The position numbers were made by a program, and so were the translations under genes. Under the pieces are notes generated by a model. That model worked only from the letters and a program-made list of their open reading frames with translations, was not told the DNA's origin and searched no databases. This document shows, piece after piece, positions 22,617 through 36,246 of a stretch of DNA of 64,000 nt. Within the stretch, counting starts at the first letter, position 1. Each line of letters opens with the position of its first letter. Where the stretch lies: assembly GCA_023238725.1 (NCBI GenBank), contig CM041548.1, positions 18,125,752 through 18,189,751 of the forward strand, given 5' to 3'. Source of the stretch: Scortum barcoo. Its lineage: Eukaryota; Chordata; Actinopteri; Centrarchiformes; Terapontidae.

Positions 22617-25600
22617 TCCACTACTGCTGACTTTCTTGCAACCTTTCTGTGCAGTGTTAATGAAGTTCTATCACATCTAGAAGTTATTTGGTCCTGCATG
22701 AAATACTAAAAAAGGAGACGTAAAGTAAAACAAGTAAAACCTTGTGTAAACTGCCTACAGACTAACACGCACAAGAAGGCGGGCTTTAAGAGACATTAAA
22801 TCTTTTTAGTATACCTGTTTTGCTGCAAACTCCTCGTCTCGGCCGTCACCTATCACCACGTAAGTCACTTTCTTCCCAAAGCGAGAGACGATCCTCTCAA
22901 AGCAACTCTCTTTCCCTGCGTGAGAAGAAAATAAATATTGCATAAAGAACCGAACCACAGAGGCACAATTGATTGTACTTTTTATATACATACCGATCTT
23001 TGTGGCACTGTAGATGTTCTCGATGGGGAAGACGTCTCCCAGGCCGTAGAGCAGCACTTTCGCCAAAGCTGGAACCAGCTGAGTGGTGGTGACCAACACG
23101 TTCATACACTTCCCCCTGTTGGTGGAGTATCACACACACACATAAATATAGGCTCAATTATCTTGCATTATTGTTGAGCCAGTTTCAGCTGAGTAAAACA
23201 TAAAAACTGCAGTAAATACAGGATATACACTTTTGGAAGGAATTACCTGTATTCTGAGTAAGCACAGAAAAATCACAGCCAACATTACTTCTATCCTTTT
23301 AAAGCAAATTAAAGTAAATTATTTAGGGTTGTATGAACTTCTGTATAAACGCTGCCTTTTAAAAATCATTAATTTGGGTTAATGAGCAAAAACTCTGTTA
23401 CTAAAATTTGATGATTATGAAAAAAATAAGCTTAAATGATGAGATTATGGTGTGCAAACACAAACAAACAATGATGAGCGTGCTCTGCTCAGACCTGGAC
23501 TGGATGAGCAGCAGAGACTTGAGCGCCGTGCTGAGCCACGCGTCCGTGACGTTCTCGATCTCAGACTGAAGCCGTACAAGCAGCTCTCTCTTTATCGGAC
23601 TCAACAGGCCTGAAGGAGACAACATGCAACGTGCAGGAACAGATTATCAAAAGAGGCAAAGATGCAGTGCCGATAAACAACAATGACACTCAAATTCAGT
23701 TCGGTTATTCAAATTCAGAGAGGACGGATAAATATAAAAAGGATTTTCACTGCAGGAGACTTTCAAAATAAGTTAAAGGCCAAATATCACATCATTTCAT
23801 AGTCTCATATTTAAAAAGGCAAAATGTAGCAGACACACACAAAAACAAACACAGGTCCCCAACACAAACAGACAGTTTACTGTTTATTTTGGCTGCAGGG
23901 CTGAAACATTATCGTGTTTGTCTGCCACAGCCAGAATAAATTAGGGAGATTCAGGCCTGTGTGTCTGATTCCTTTTGCCTTTTGGACGTTGGACTGTGGA
24001 ACGAACTGTACTGTCGTCAAACACACATGGCTGTAAGCGCTCCAAGGTTGTATTTTTTTAAAAAGGAAAACACATGAAAAACAGGAGAGTCAAAACACGA
24101 TTCACAACATGTCCACCTACGGACTTGAAATGTTTTTAAATTAACTAAAGGACGTTTATAAGTGCCACTGTTGTCTTCTTGAGATCGGTACAACAGCAGC
24201 CTTTGTTGGATTTTTCTTGTGCTCCTGTCATTTTAAACTGTTGACAACAGATGTATTATCGATGCAAACTCACCTCCAACATTCCCCTTATAGCTATTGT
24301 AGATCTCTTTTAGCCGGCGGTAGCGAAAGGCCAGTTTCCGCATCCACTCCACCCCTCCCTGGACTCCCGTGGTGGTTCCTGATGCTCCTCCGCCACTGGG
24401 ACCATTAAAGCCATCCGCCAAGAAGTTGTAGTTACTAAAGAAGAAACACGTCCCAGTCATGACGCTGAAGTGTGTAATAAGGACAATGTGTGTGTGATGA
24501 AGCAGTCACTGTAGTGTATAGAGTAATGTGTTAAAGGACAGCAGATAACACACCTCAGTTCTTGTCCATTGTCATCAGAGGCGACATCCTCAACATGGAC
24601 TTGATCACATTCCTTAAGAAAACAAAAAAATTCAGAACAAAAAGTTCTCTTTCTTCCCTCAAATGGTTTATTCGTCATTTATTTGAGATGAGAAAACCTA
24701 AACAAGTTTGAGATGCAGGACTTTGTAACATCTCTCGTTAACGTAATTCACTGGAAGTCAAAATGCAGTTACTTTGTGTCTGTCCAGACCCAAATAACAT
24801 ATTTAGTGAAGACTTAGAAGGAATCTAATAAAAAAGGTATCAAGGTTGTTGTTGTTGTTACTGTTACTGTATTTACATTACGTCTGATTTGAGTCAATAG
24901 TTAATTGCTGTCTTCACTGACTATTTGTACAGAGGACTGATGGAGAGCAACAACAATCACCTGAGGCTCAATAACAGCAGAACAAATGAGTTTGTGTTCA
25001 ACTACCAGATGAACCTGTCCTGATTTTCATCCAGGGAGAGGAGGTGAAGAGTTCGTTTGTAATAGCTGCTGTGACTGATGGACAAAAGTAAAAAAAAATA
25101 GCGCCACTAGTTTAAATGCATCTCACTGTACCTCCAGGTCATTGAAGAAAAGGTGAGTGTCTGCGAGTTCAAAGATCAGCTCCTCCATCTGCAGGCCGAG
25201 GTTCAGCACTGTTGCTGGTTCCTGAACAAATAAACGATAAACTGAGTGAGATGCTTTTCATTTCATGGTGTTCACTAAAACTTTTTTGCTTATATGCAGA
25301 AACAAACCTTGCCAAACTTCTGTGCGTAGGAGCCGGTGAGCAGCGAGTGGAATATAATGATGGTTTCATCCAGATCCCACAGAAAAATACGCTAAAAACA
25401 GCAGGAAAGATTTAATTACACTTTGCTTCTTTAAGATAGAGAACCCAGGTTTAACTTTGTCCTAAACTCTAAATCCTGCTAAGATAATAACAGATCAACA
25501 ACCACTTAGTATAATGTTTATTTGTAAAATGATAACTTTGCTGCGGTTTGTTACCTCCAGGTCGCCCTCAGTGGGTGGGGAGCTGTCAGACTTCTTGCCC

Positions 25601-28600
25601 TTCCCTTTGGCTTTGCCAACAGAGTTCCTGCGTCCAACCTCATCCTGATCTCTGGCTCCAGCGGGGAGAGTGACGCTGGTGGGAAGAGCCGCACCTGCCG
25701 GGAGGTTCTCTGGTGGAGACGCATCTTAGGAGAAAAAAAAATCTGAAATTAATACCCGAATAATACATTTATTCTGTTATAATGTGTCATTTCATATACT
25801 CGTGCAGTGAATGCTGCAGAACACTGCTGATAACATGAACAGCCATTGTAATGTAATCTACCTGGAATTTTAATTAGAAATAATATAAAACAAATTACTG
25901 AAATTACCTCTGGGAGGCAGTCCAGCTGAGGCGGCCTGCTCCGACTTTGCAGCTGAATATCCGGCCACTCCCACTCCGGCTCCGTGGTCGTCGCTGCTCG
26001 GCAGCCCAGCAGGCACGTAGCTGGGAGGCAGAGTGTAGTACTGAGAGAACTGACTCTGTCCCAGAGAGTTGTAGCTGCTATATTCCTGGAAGAAATAAAT
26101 AAATAAAAAAAAATAAAAATAATGAGGAGAAGGGTGGCAGAAAAAGAAAAGCCACATGGGGCAGTAACACAAACATGCAGGATTAATCTCCACCTTCTAA
26201 GCAACTTCTCACATCACTCACCATAAGTGAAGAACTCAGGTTTTGTATCAAGGAGCAGATTAAGTCCAAAGTCAGAGAGTATTTAACTATTTACTCAAAT
26301 ATTTAAATATGGAATTAGGTTTGTCGTCAAAGAAATGCTGGTACACCTCAGCTCTTAACACAGACAGCTGATTCAGACTGAGCTCTTAACGGACATGTTT
26401 TAGTCTGTTGTCTGTTTGTGGCAGACAGATATCCATTCAACACTGCGTGTTTCCTATAACACGTATGTGTGATGTGGCTCTTTAATCTCTGGTACACATG
26501 AAATCAAGATGAGAGACCTCCCGTCAGTTTTCTTTCTCCATGTCAAAAACCGGCTCACATGTCCCATTAAACTACTTACAACTTTTTCTTGTTTTGTTTG
26601 TTTGTCCTTGTACACCTTAAATATAAGCTATTTTGATTATAAAAGAAAGAGAAAATATTAGCATACTTAATTGTATTCCCCCTTTGTTTTAAGTTAAATG
26701 TTTGTCTGCTTTTAAGAAGTCTTAAGGATTTGGAGACCGCTGGTATAATGTATATATTTGGCACTTTATAAAAGGCATTTTATAAATGAAGTTTATGTAC
26801 TTATTTACTATTTCTTCATATTTGTGGCATATTCAAGCTGTTTGTCTGCATGATAACATTTTGGTTCTTTATGATCAGATACAATTTTTTGAGGTTTTAG
26901 GTGTGCTGATAATTGACATTTTTATTGTCTTGTGTTACGCTGATCAACAGGAAAATGTGTAACAATTAACACACAGTTTTGTTCTTAATTTTTTCGAGGA
27001 ACAACAACTTACTTGATGGGCCACTGTGGTGGAGGTCGTGGTGGCGGCCGTAGCTGAAGGGATGCTGGAGTACACGCTGGATGTCGTGAAGCTCGAGCCT
27101 GGAGACAGAAAAAGCTCAACTAAAGCGGCGCCAGAGGAAAATAAAAGGTATTTTCCGCACAGTATTTTAAGTAACAACAAGAGAGGAAAACAGAGCTGTG
27201 CCACTGAAAGTTCTCCTTTGTTCTTGAGTGCGACTCGTGTTTGTAGAGAGTGTGACAGCGTTATCTTGTGAGACAGAGTGACGTCGCAGCTTGCCTTGGC
27301 TGGGGTATGAGTAGTGCAGATGGCCTGGCTGCGTTGAGGTATATGCGGTGCTGAAGCTGAGAAACCCAGGCTGGCCACCAGAGGGCGCCTCAGGCAGCCC
27401 TGTCTCAGTTTTAATGCCTGGCCACATAGCACCTGAAGATGAAAGATGGAAGCAGAGAATGAAAGAGCGAGAGGAGTGGGTCATTGAAGAAGTGTGTGTG
27501 TGTGGGGGGGGCAAAGTTAAGAAACCAGGTCCTTCAAGTCAAGATGTGGACTTTGTGTTTAAGCAGAGATCAAAAGCAAATCGATTCCACAGCGCCAAAG
27601 CACAGTAAGGCCTTTTAAGCAAAGTAACAAAAAAAGGTGTGATGCTGGGCTTTTAGTGAGCAGACGGTGTTAAAGTAGGCAGTCGGAGTAAAAGCGGGGA
27701 CTAACCAAAGGGCGGGAGGCCGTAGGTCTGGCCTGTCTGGGGGAAGGCTGAGTACACGGCGGACTGGGCCAGAGGAGGAAAGGCCACCTGGCTGGTGTAC
27801 GACGTCACTGCTGGGCTGAAACAAAGAGAGCGAGACAATCAGCTCAAACCACCCCCCGTACAACTAGAGATTAAGACTCAAGATTACGTTTTTCAGTGAA
27901 CTGACACAAAAAAGCACTTCTTGAAAAGAAAAATGTATTATTTATTATCTATTTTCCTCACTGTGAAATGTCACATCAAGTCACATATTTCTTCCAGCAG
28001 TAGAGGAAATAAGTTGCAGAAAAAAAAACACTTGATTCAACATTGTTCCAGGCTAAAGCAGGAACTTATATTGGTGTGAGGCAACAGCACATGTAAAAGG
28101 TGTAAAATCAGGCTGGGAGGTAATTAAAGAATAATATATGGAAAAGCCAGCCTTTTGAAGAAATCTATTAGAGGAACAGAACACCCTATTTTGTGGTATA
28201 AAAGTTGAAGCTAACTGCAAAAGGGGCTCTCAGGAATAATACTAGTGATAGGGACAATGGGCAAAAAAGGATGAGGCATACAAGTCACTGCATAGAAGCT
28301 TTGAGTGTTTTTATCCCCAACTTGGGCTGCCAAGAGGGCCGGAGTGTAAATCTTTGAAGTGTAAAGTGTTGTTTCTGTGCAGACATCATCTCCACTAAAG
28401 ACAATTATAAGTCCACGCACCACAGAGCAGGAGAACCAGATCACGTGTATGCAAGTGAAATGGCTGCAAACAGGAGCCCTGCACAATAAACTTCATATTT
28501 CACCTTCTTAAATCTGCGTAACTTTATGATAAAGCCCGAGCAGCGTACTCACTTGCTTCCTTGATAAACCTGTTGGGTGTACTCAGACGTGGCTGTTGTG

Positions 28601-30526
28601 TCAGTGGCTGTCAAAGAAAGACAAAGCGGCTTCAGTTTGACAAACAAGAGCAGCTTTCTTCTTTTCAGACCTTTAATTTAATGCATCGCTTTGAGCCGAG
28701 GCAGCGTTTCTCTTCCTACCAGGGTGCGCGTACGAATTCATGGAGTCACTGCACGCCTGAGGTGCCGCCCCTCTATCTGCGTCCGACTGCTCCTGATCAC
28801 CTGCAACCAAACACAAATTACATACTTATATTCTAAATATGTTATTTTATTTTACAAAAATATTTCTGACTGCTCTCAGATTTTCTTCTTACCTGGATCA
28901 AGCTGGCCTGTGGACAAAGCGGAGTAAGAGTTTTCCTGTTCTGATGAACCCAACACAGCTGCTGGACTCCCATCGTCACCTAAATTACTGGAAGAGCAAA
29001 AAGAAATTATCATGATTAAAAAAAGGATTTCTGCTTCAAGCCAGCAGCCATATAAAAACAACAAATCTGACAAAAGGGCTGAAACAACAATCACATAAAG
29101 AGCAAGCCACAGTGGAAAAAAAAATCTTTCTTTAATAGTCAATTCAAAACTCAATATTTGTTCCCAGATGTTTTCCATTCAATGTGTAAGCAGCCATTTA
29201 AAAGATTTAACAAAAAAACTGACTTAAAATGACCGAAAACCAACCTCGGCTCTTTCTCCAGTCCACCGTCGATTTCAAGCTTGGCCTTCTTTGCCTGCGC
29301 ACACACACACACACAAAGCCATGTAGGATCACATCTACAAAAAGACTTGCGTTGAACTCATTCTAAAGTCAGTCATCCACAGCAAAGAGATATGACCTTT
29401 AATATCAGTCAGTTTGTTGCCGATTTTCTGCTTGTTACACATAATATTTTAAGATTTTTCAGCATGAAATGTTTAGTCTTGTTGGGAATAGCAAAGTTTA
29501 TAGAAAAGGTTTAACCATAATCCTCTGCTGCTTCAGGACTCTGATGTGAATTATTTTTTCTCCTAAAAGTCAGATGAAAATGAAATCAAGCCACTATCGT
29601 AATAACAGAGAGCACAAAAATGACTGAAATACAAACAGATCCTTCAGAGTTTTACGTATTCTTCCATAAAGTGTTAAATGTATTTTTTCATGCAAAGTAT
29701 ATTTGCTCTATTGCCTTAAAACTATTTTCTGCTTGACATCAGTACATCAAAAAAACACTGTGGAAACGCAGTATAATAATACAATACACTGCAGCTGTGA
29801 TACAAAACTACTGTGAAGTGATTTTTGAAGCCTTGACAGGTTTACTGTTCAAATTACAATTAACAATTAATAGCTGTTTTAATTTAAGTTTAAATCTATA
29901 AGAAATTATTTCATTAACAACTTAAGTCTATAAAATGTGACAAATTATATATACACAAACACACACACAAACAGTTTATAAGATCTAGTAACGTTAAAAA
30001 GTGGCTGACTGACAAAAAACAAACATCTAAAGAAAAAAATGTAAAAATTCATATCTTAAGAAGCAAAAACTGGCGACTATTTCCTATTCTCACTTAATTT
30101 AATTAAATTACAATCATTACACAGACTGTCACTGATCAACTTCAATTAGTCAGCTACTCATTTCAGCAGTACAGTGAACTTCACATATTGAACTATGTTC
30201 ATGTTTTCTTAATTTGAATCCACTGAAATCCACCATAAAAAGGAAAATTCACTACAATTAAAACCTGCAGAAACAACCTGAATGAGATCTGAGAAACACA
30301 AGATATTAAATGTTGATCAAATATTTGCGGCTCATGATAAAATAAAAGCACCTCAGACAGAAAAACAACACATAGTGTCGTCTTACAACAAATCTGTAAA
30401 TGCAGTTATTCACGCAAACACCCCCCCCACTTCCTCCCTCTTCTTGCTGTGTGTTGGCGTCAATGTGGGTAGACTCACCGGCAGCTCCTGCGAGTCATCC
30501 ATCTCTGCAGCGGAGCGACCCGACAT
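22308..30526 (-). CDS. eya3: EYA3, eyes absent homolog 3
   Basis: Transcriptional co-activator of the PAX-SIX-EYA-DACH network and a HAD-fold tyrosine phosphatase. Eighteen coding exons (minus): 30526-30479, 29294-29245, 28987-28893, 28800-28720, 28607-28553, 27815-27706, 27432-27295, 27098-27013, 26085-25908, 25724-25555, 25391-25308, 25221-25132, 24612-24554, 24434-24274, 23609-23495, 23115-22994, 22915-22815, 22388-22308; 607 aa, all phases consistent (human 573). The N-terminal half is Ser/Thr/Tyr/Pro/Gln-rich with QTYGLPPFG. The EYA domain starts near residue 338: LWDLDETIIIF (nucleophile D343, acid D345), VLVTTTQLVPAL (T516-518), VVIGDGRDEE (570-576), end ALELDFL. KKVTYVVIGDGRDEE, AAKQHNMPFW and HGDLVSLHQALELDFL identify EYA3 among the four paralogues. 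One intron (27294-27099) has a GC donor. The ATG has G at -3. Confidence 0.95.
22588..22614. repeat. (AAAT)n microsatellite
   Basis: About seven TAAA units within the last EYA3 intron. Confidence 0.9.
27099..27294 (-). other. eya3: EYA3 GC-AG intron
   Basis: Minus strand: the upstream exon ends CCAAG and the intron starts GCAAGC; the acceptor is TGTCTCCAG. This join yields YSYPSQ-GSSFTTSS, matching the EYA family pattern (YSYQMQGSSFTTSS in EYA1). The nearest GT would add unrelated residues and disturb the phase. Confidence 0.75.
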
Positions 30527-31814
30527 GTCTGCACGCTCAGCCTACTCTCTGCACTCGGGAAGCGTGTCCGGACCCTGCTTCACACGACCACAGGAGCAAA
30601 GGGAAAAAACAAAAAAACATAGAAAAAGGCACAGAATAAATGGCTAGGGTGGGGGGTGGGGGTTTATATAGTTTTCCAGTGCGTGACTCTCCCCTCCCCT
30701 TGACCCACAAACACTCATCGATGCATCCCTATCGCGGGGGTGATCAGCAGGGATGTGGCGGCGATAAAGGAAGTGGGGCACCCTGGTCTAATCTCCGGCA
30801 CGAGACCCGCAGGTGAGGCACGTGTGGTGCTGACGCGACCGATGTCCCCACCACGCTTGTGTTTACCGCAGGATTAAGGAAGCGTGCCACCTTACATGTG
30901 ACCTAACCTTCCTCTGGTGAAAACATATTCTCCAGAAGCATTAGGTGCTCAGGTGCAAGCTGTCGTATCAATAGAAGCCCCAGGGGGATAAGATCTAACC
31001 TCATTTCGTCCACTGCTCGCTCGACCGGCCTTTCCTCGCAGCTGGAGAGATGGAGCGTTTATCTAACTGACATAATGTAGATGCGGAAAAACAAAATAGG
31101 TCAGACGGCAAAATGGAAAAAACGCCACCGATGTGTCAGGCAGTTGTTAATGCCGCACGTTCTGAATCAGAAGCGTGACACCTGAATAGGTTGAAGCATA
31201 TGGCAGCTTACACAAAAGATTTATGCAAGTGAACTCAAAAAAGTATGACATTTGAAGGAAAATAAGTCCAATGGATGAAGCGCAATTATACATTAACCCA
31301 CATTCTTATATTTTAGATGAAGTCAAAATGAAGAGACCTCTTTGTTAACGTTCACCGGTAATTAAACAAACCAAAGAGTCTCAGTTTAAAACACACTGCT
31401 GCTTTTTCAGGCTGGTGTGGCAGACTTTGACACTCTCCCTCCGGCCGTTCTCACCAGTAACTGAGCCGCTTGGAGTCACCTCTTCCCCCGCCTGAGCATC
31501 ACGACAACAGATCGCACGACCCGACGAACAACATCGCCCTGACAAGGGATCCTTCAGGACTCTCTGCCTCGTCTTTTCCCAGAGGGTGGAGCATCAAGTC
31601 TGGGAGAAACCACTGACCAGGGACGACCAGAGACCTTGGACACGAAACTAAAAATGTCTAAAACCGTGTTGACTTGACTTGGAATAGATGCAAAGAAATA
31701 CGTAATGTGTTTGCGATAGTGAAAAAATGAAATGTTGCGAGAGAGTTGTTTGAGTTTATAAGAAGTTGTTGTTTTTTCAGAGATATTTCCTTATAAGAAC
31801 TGGTGAGATCTTTA

Positions 31815-32127
31815 TTACAGCTGCAATGAATACTTCATTAATTGATCAGTTATTAAATTGGCTATTAAACTAATCGCCAACTCTTTTTATAATTGATTCA
31901 TCATTTTGAGTCATTTTTTCATTAAAAAAAAAGTGTCTTGAATTCTCTGATCTTGGGTTCTCCAATGTGATTTTTCCCGTTTTTTAGTCTTCTATGACAG
32001 CAAATTAAAACTCTTTGGGTTGTGAACAAAACAAGGTATTTGAGGAAGCCTCCTTGGGCAACTGGTCAATCAATAGAGAAAATCACCAACAGACAGTAAT
32101 GAAAATAATCATTAATTGCAGCCCTAA
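31815..32127. mobile_element. Non-autonomous hAT-like element, copy 1
   Basis: Ends read TTACAGCTGCAATGAA and TAATTGCAGCCCTAA. The interior has the TTGGGTTGTGAACAAAACAAG and GATTAATCGATT-type blocks of a repeat abundant in percomorph fishes. Superfamily recalled, not searched. Confidence 0.6.
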
Positions 32128-32395
32128 TCTATTCTTCACTAGAAATACTGACTGAGATTTAACTTCACTTTTCATATTAAATTGGTTGCTTGACTGCAAA
32201 GAAATCTTGTATTTCAGCAGAATCAACGGTCTCCTTTTTCCTTATAAATAAAATTACACACTTTTCTTCCTTTACTTCCTAAGAACTTGCAGTGTCATCT
32301 TTCTTTCTATATAGAAAATTATTTGTAAAGTCCAGCCTGATGTGCTTTAATTACACATAGTTAAAAAAGGAGACTCGCTGGTTTGGTTTCTTTCA

Positions 32396-32700
32396 GAGCT
32401 TTAACAATGTAATCAAATAGTTTATTGACAGAAAATCAATCTGTAACTATTTTGACATTCGACTAATTGTGTAACTTTTTCCAGAAAAATGTGACTGTTC
32501 TCAAATTTGCCACCTTTCTTGGTCTTGCATGACAATAAATAGGATATTTTAAGGTTTGGCTGTTGGTTGGACAAACAAAAACATCTAATGGTCATTTTTT
32601 ACTATTTTCTTATGTTTTATAGACCAAATGATTAATCGATTATTTGAGAAAGTAAGCAGTAGATTAATCAATGGCAAAAATAATCGCTGGCTGCAGCTCT
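32396..32700. mobile_element. Non-autonomous hAT-like element, copy 2
   Basis: Same family: TTTTTACTATTTTCTTATG, GATTAATCGATTATTTGAGA and the end GGCTGCAGCTCT. Diverged. Confidence 0.6.
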
Positions 32701-33490
32701 CTCTCTCTATTAACAATAAAAGTACAACTCACTGTTTGCAGATAAACACATTTCTGTGTGCACTTTTTAGTTATGCAAACTTTCCCTTTAAATTGCAGAT
32801 TGATAAAAAACTGATCAGTGATTGGTGACCAATAAACACTTTGACACAACATCTGATTGCTCTAACTAATGTCTGCAGCACTGTTTGTTCCTGCACAATG
32901 CAAACCCAAAACACTGTTAAGCAATGCTCCTTTGCAGGTCACCTGCAAGTGTTAGCTGGATCCCATTTCGTTGCCTGCATCCAGCAAATAACCAAGCCGG
33001 GCACAGTTTGCTATGAAAGGGAAGCCTGACTATTTCCTGGAAACCTGCGACCAGTTTAGCTTTAATTTGGAGAAAGAGAAGCTCAAACATCCCCAGCACG
33101 GTCAACACATGAAGATATAAACAACAAAACACTTTGAGCAACTATAATATGCATTAATAAGGCATTTGGCTCCAGCAAGTAGACGGCGCCTTGCAGGAAC
33201 ACCATCTTCCCAACGTGAACACACACTCTATATATTTACATCATTTTCCATCAAGTTAATAAACACGCCAGATAATTTCTTTAAGGTTGTTGGTGTTTAG
33301 TACCTAAGCTGGCTGTGAGTTACTCAGCTTTGCCCGGGAATTAAAGTTTTCCGCTCCAGATATTAGCCGGAGTCCGCAGCCATTGGAGTGGGTGCTGAAT
33401 ATGGCACCGTGTGGACGCTTCGCACTCCGGCTGATTAAAGCTGATTTAAAACAACAACAACAAAAAAACAAAACAACCGAAACCGGTCTT

Positions 33491-33700
33491 ACCATTGAAG
33501 GAGCGGGCGAGAAACGCTTTTTATTAAAGCGTCTTAGTCTGAGTCCACACTGTCAAGCTTTGTCTGTTGTTAGGGAACACTATTTGGCAGGAAGTTTACG
33601 TTGCTGGGCCTAATGCGCATGCGCACAGGCGTTCTTTTAGTTTGGCGCGACAGGTGTGACGTGAGCACAGGTGAGGTACGAGACTGTAAACATTTACTAT
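33491..33700 (-). promoter_or_regulatory. eya3: Probable EYA3 promoter and non-coding exon 1
   Basis: On the minus strand a strong donor (CAATG|GTAAGACC) sits at 33493/33492. Upstream are an NRF1-type palindrome TGCGCATGCGCA at 33614-33625 and an E2F-like TTTGGCGC at 33641-33648. These suggest a housekeeping promoter and a 5'UTR exon ending at 33493, spliced to the acceptor before 30526. Reading on from the ATG at the exon end gives early stops, so the coding start at 30526 is kept. Confidence 0.5.
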
Positions 33701-34320
33701 TTCAACACGACGAGGCCACCTGTTTAATGTGGTCAGGGTGAGTTTGTTCTCTTAACAAAACAAGGTTAGACATTAATTTATCTCAGTCTTTTTGTTTAAC
33801 TTGGCTCATCTTAAACCAGCTGAGTTAATTTTAATGTTGAAGTTTAAGTTAATGTGTTACTGATATGGAAGCCAAAATGATGAAAAAAAACTTCTGTTAG
33901 CCATGAAGAGAAACTTTAATGAAGTAATGAGTTAGTATATAAAAAAATGATGAGCCAGTATTTAAAATGTAAAATGTCTCAAAAGAATGAGAAACTAAAA
34001 TAAGTAATTAGTTTGAGATACTAAGTCATTATTAACTATTTTAATAATTTAAGTAATTTCTTGTTAAAATGTCAGTAATTCTTTGTTAATTTGCTGCTTT
34101 TCTTAGTTTTTGTTTTCTTACTGTATGTTGGACAAAACAAGACATGAAGATGGCACTACTATGTGTGATTAATCGGCTAATTGACTATTTTTTCAGTAGA
34201 TTAATTGTTAATGAAATCAGTTGCTAGTTGCCCTACTGTAATGTATTATTAAATTCTGTAAAGTAGTAAGTGATTAAAAGTAAAAGTAGCATGCATAGCA
34301 TTACAAACAGAAACGACACA
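33701..34320. other. Intergenic, EYA3 promoter to SGK 3' end
   Basis: AT-rich. A fragment resembling the gggctgcaact-type repeat lies at about 34165-34235. Nothing else seen. Confidence 0.4.
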
Positions 34321-34341
34321 CTTTTCCTTTCATTTAGAGAA

Positions 34342-36246
34342 TTTATTTGCCATTTCTGACTCAGATTACAATTCAGTATTTCCGTTGATCATGTAAATTA
34401 TCTTCTTTATACAGTAGCAGTGGCATGAAAATAAATATACATAAAAAATACAAAACAGAAAAGTAATGCTTCCAAATATGGAAGAAAATCATCTAGAACT
34501 GTGTGTTGCCTTATTTCTCTCTTTTTTTCAGCAGGCTTGAAAATGCACTCCCTGTATGCAAACAGCTAAAATATGGAAACTGAATTGGGCAAAACAAAGT
34601 AAAGAACAATCTCAGTTTGAGTGAAGATCCTCTCTTAATAACTTAATGAACATCAGATCATAAATTACAATTTACACCTCTGTTTAAAGAGTTAAAATGA
34701 TAATTATTCTGTCAGAGTTAACACAAGTTTATTGCACTTTCCAGAACCATTTTATGCAGTAGGCCAGTGGCTAAACACTGTGAGGAGAAAGCCGGCACCT
34801 ACTCCACCTAGTGGATCTTCTTCAAAGATAATGAAGCACTTTCTTACACAGGTTAATTTCTCAAAGGGATAAAGAGGTTCAGGGAAAAGAGATATGTACA
34901 TACAGTATATATGGATCAGGCCGCCTTGGACAGGCACAAGACATTCACAGTTCTTCTCTACATGATGCATAAATATAAAAACATTTGTAATCACAGATCC
35001 TATAGTTGTTTGGTGTGTTTGCAATAAAACAGCAATCACTTGAATTTGAAAAGACTGATATACAGTATGTGCTATCATTGATGTGGGCCTGTTATTGCTG
35101 GTTGAACTCTGTGTCTGTAACTCTGCTGATAAATCAGAGAAGTCTTTGATAAAGTTTGATAACAGAAGATATAAGTTAACACAGTCACTGGTTGTAAATG
35201 AGTTGGAAAAAACAAAAATAAAATATATTGCCTTCCAGGAAATATAATTTTTCCTTTAATCTTTTCACAGATATATATATATTATATATATATATATATA
35301 TATTTACTATGAAATATTTATAACTCATTTATAACATATGCAGACCTTTCTTAAAAGTCAAAGAATGTTTGTGGTTATTAAAAACATGAAAACCTCTTGG
35401 TTTTGCAATAAAATATAAATGTAACTTTTTTCTTCTACACAGTACAGTAAAATGTTGATCTTCAGTTTATGAGGACAAACCGGTCAAAAAAAGTGTTTGT
35501 GTTAAAGCATACCATCGTTAACTGTTTGGTCCAAGTATCACTGTTAGTGTACAATGTTGAAATGCAATCATTTCTTTGTCCAAAGTACAGATATGAACAG
35601 AAAAATGGAAAGATATGGAGCTGTCTAACCCAAAGTTGCTTTTCTTGACCCTTGTTTCCTCAAGTGCAATTCAGCTTTCACATGAAATTAACAACGCAGT
35701 GTTAGCTTTGAAATGGTGTTAAAATAAAGTAGATGTGTAATGAAGGCATCAACCTCAACGGCTAGCACCCCGGTCAAAAAGTCCAAACAAAGTTTTGTGG
35801 GAAATTAGTTTTGTGGTTTTTGATAACGCTGCTGCTGCCATCCAAACTGCCTTTCGAACCTCAGGCACTTCTCTTCATGTCACTTCACTATTTGCTGTGA
35901 GGTCCACAGCCATCAGAGAATGATGTTTTATGACCCCAGAGTGCATCCACACTTGGCACACATATATTATAGTTTTGGGTGGTTGAGGCAGAAGAGTAGG
36001 GCCAATGGTGCTGTAACATGAGAGTCCCCTTCTGTACACTTTTCATGCACAACATCCCTCAAGATCTACCCCCCCACTCCCAAGTATTCGTGTCCATTTT
36101 TTCATTTAAATCCTCTTATCAGGCTGTGTCATGTCTCCCATACAGGCTGCTCCAGTGTGGTCCTTCAGTCAAAATAAGACTCTCAATCCAGAGCTCTATC
36201 CTGTTTGTCGTCAGCTCCCGGGACAGAGGGGCAGAAGTGTTGGCGC
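34342..36246 (-). other. SGK 3'UTR (inferred) with AU-rich elements
   Basis: From the SGK stop to a minus-strand AATAAA (TTTATT at 34342-34347 on plus) is about 1.9 kb with no exon. It includes an (AT)n microsatellite at 35271-35303. SGK mRNAs typically have long AU-rich 3'UTRs. Confidence 0.5.
35271..35303. repeat. (AT)n microsatellite
   Basis: Nearly pure AT dinucleotides broken by one TT. Confidence 0.9.

Larger units (their letters stand above)
30527..33490 (-). other. eya3: EYA3 5' intron region with dispersed repeats
   Basis: No coding exon seen. A polypyrimidine tract followed by AG acceptors lies just upstream of the first coding exon (about 30575-30640 on plus). Two diverged gggctgcaact-type elements occupy 31815-32127 and about 32396-32700. 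The GC-richer 31440-31640 was not recognised. Confidence 0.45.

Noticed and set aside
26944..27432. 162-aa minus-strand frame overlapping EYA3 exons
   Set aside because: Reads through two EYA3 exons and the GC-AG intron in a frame that does not match EYA.
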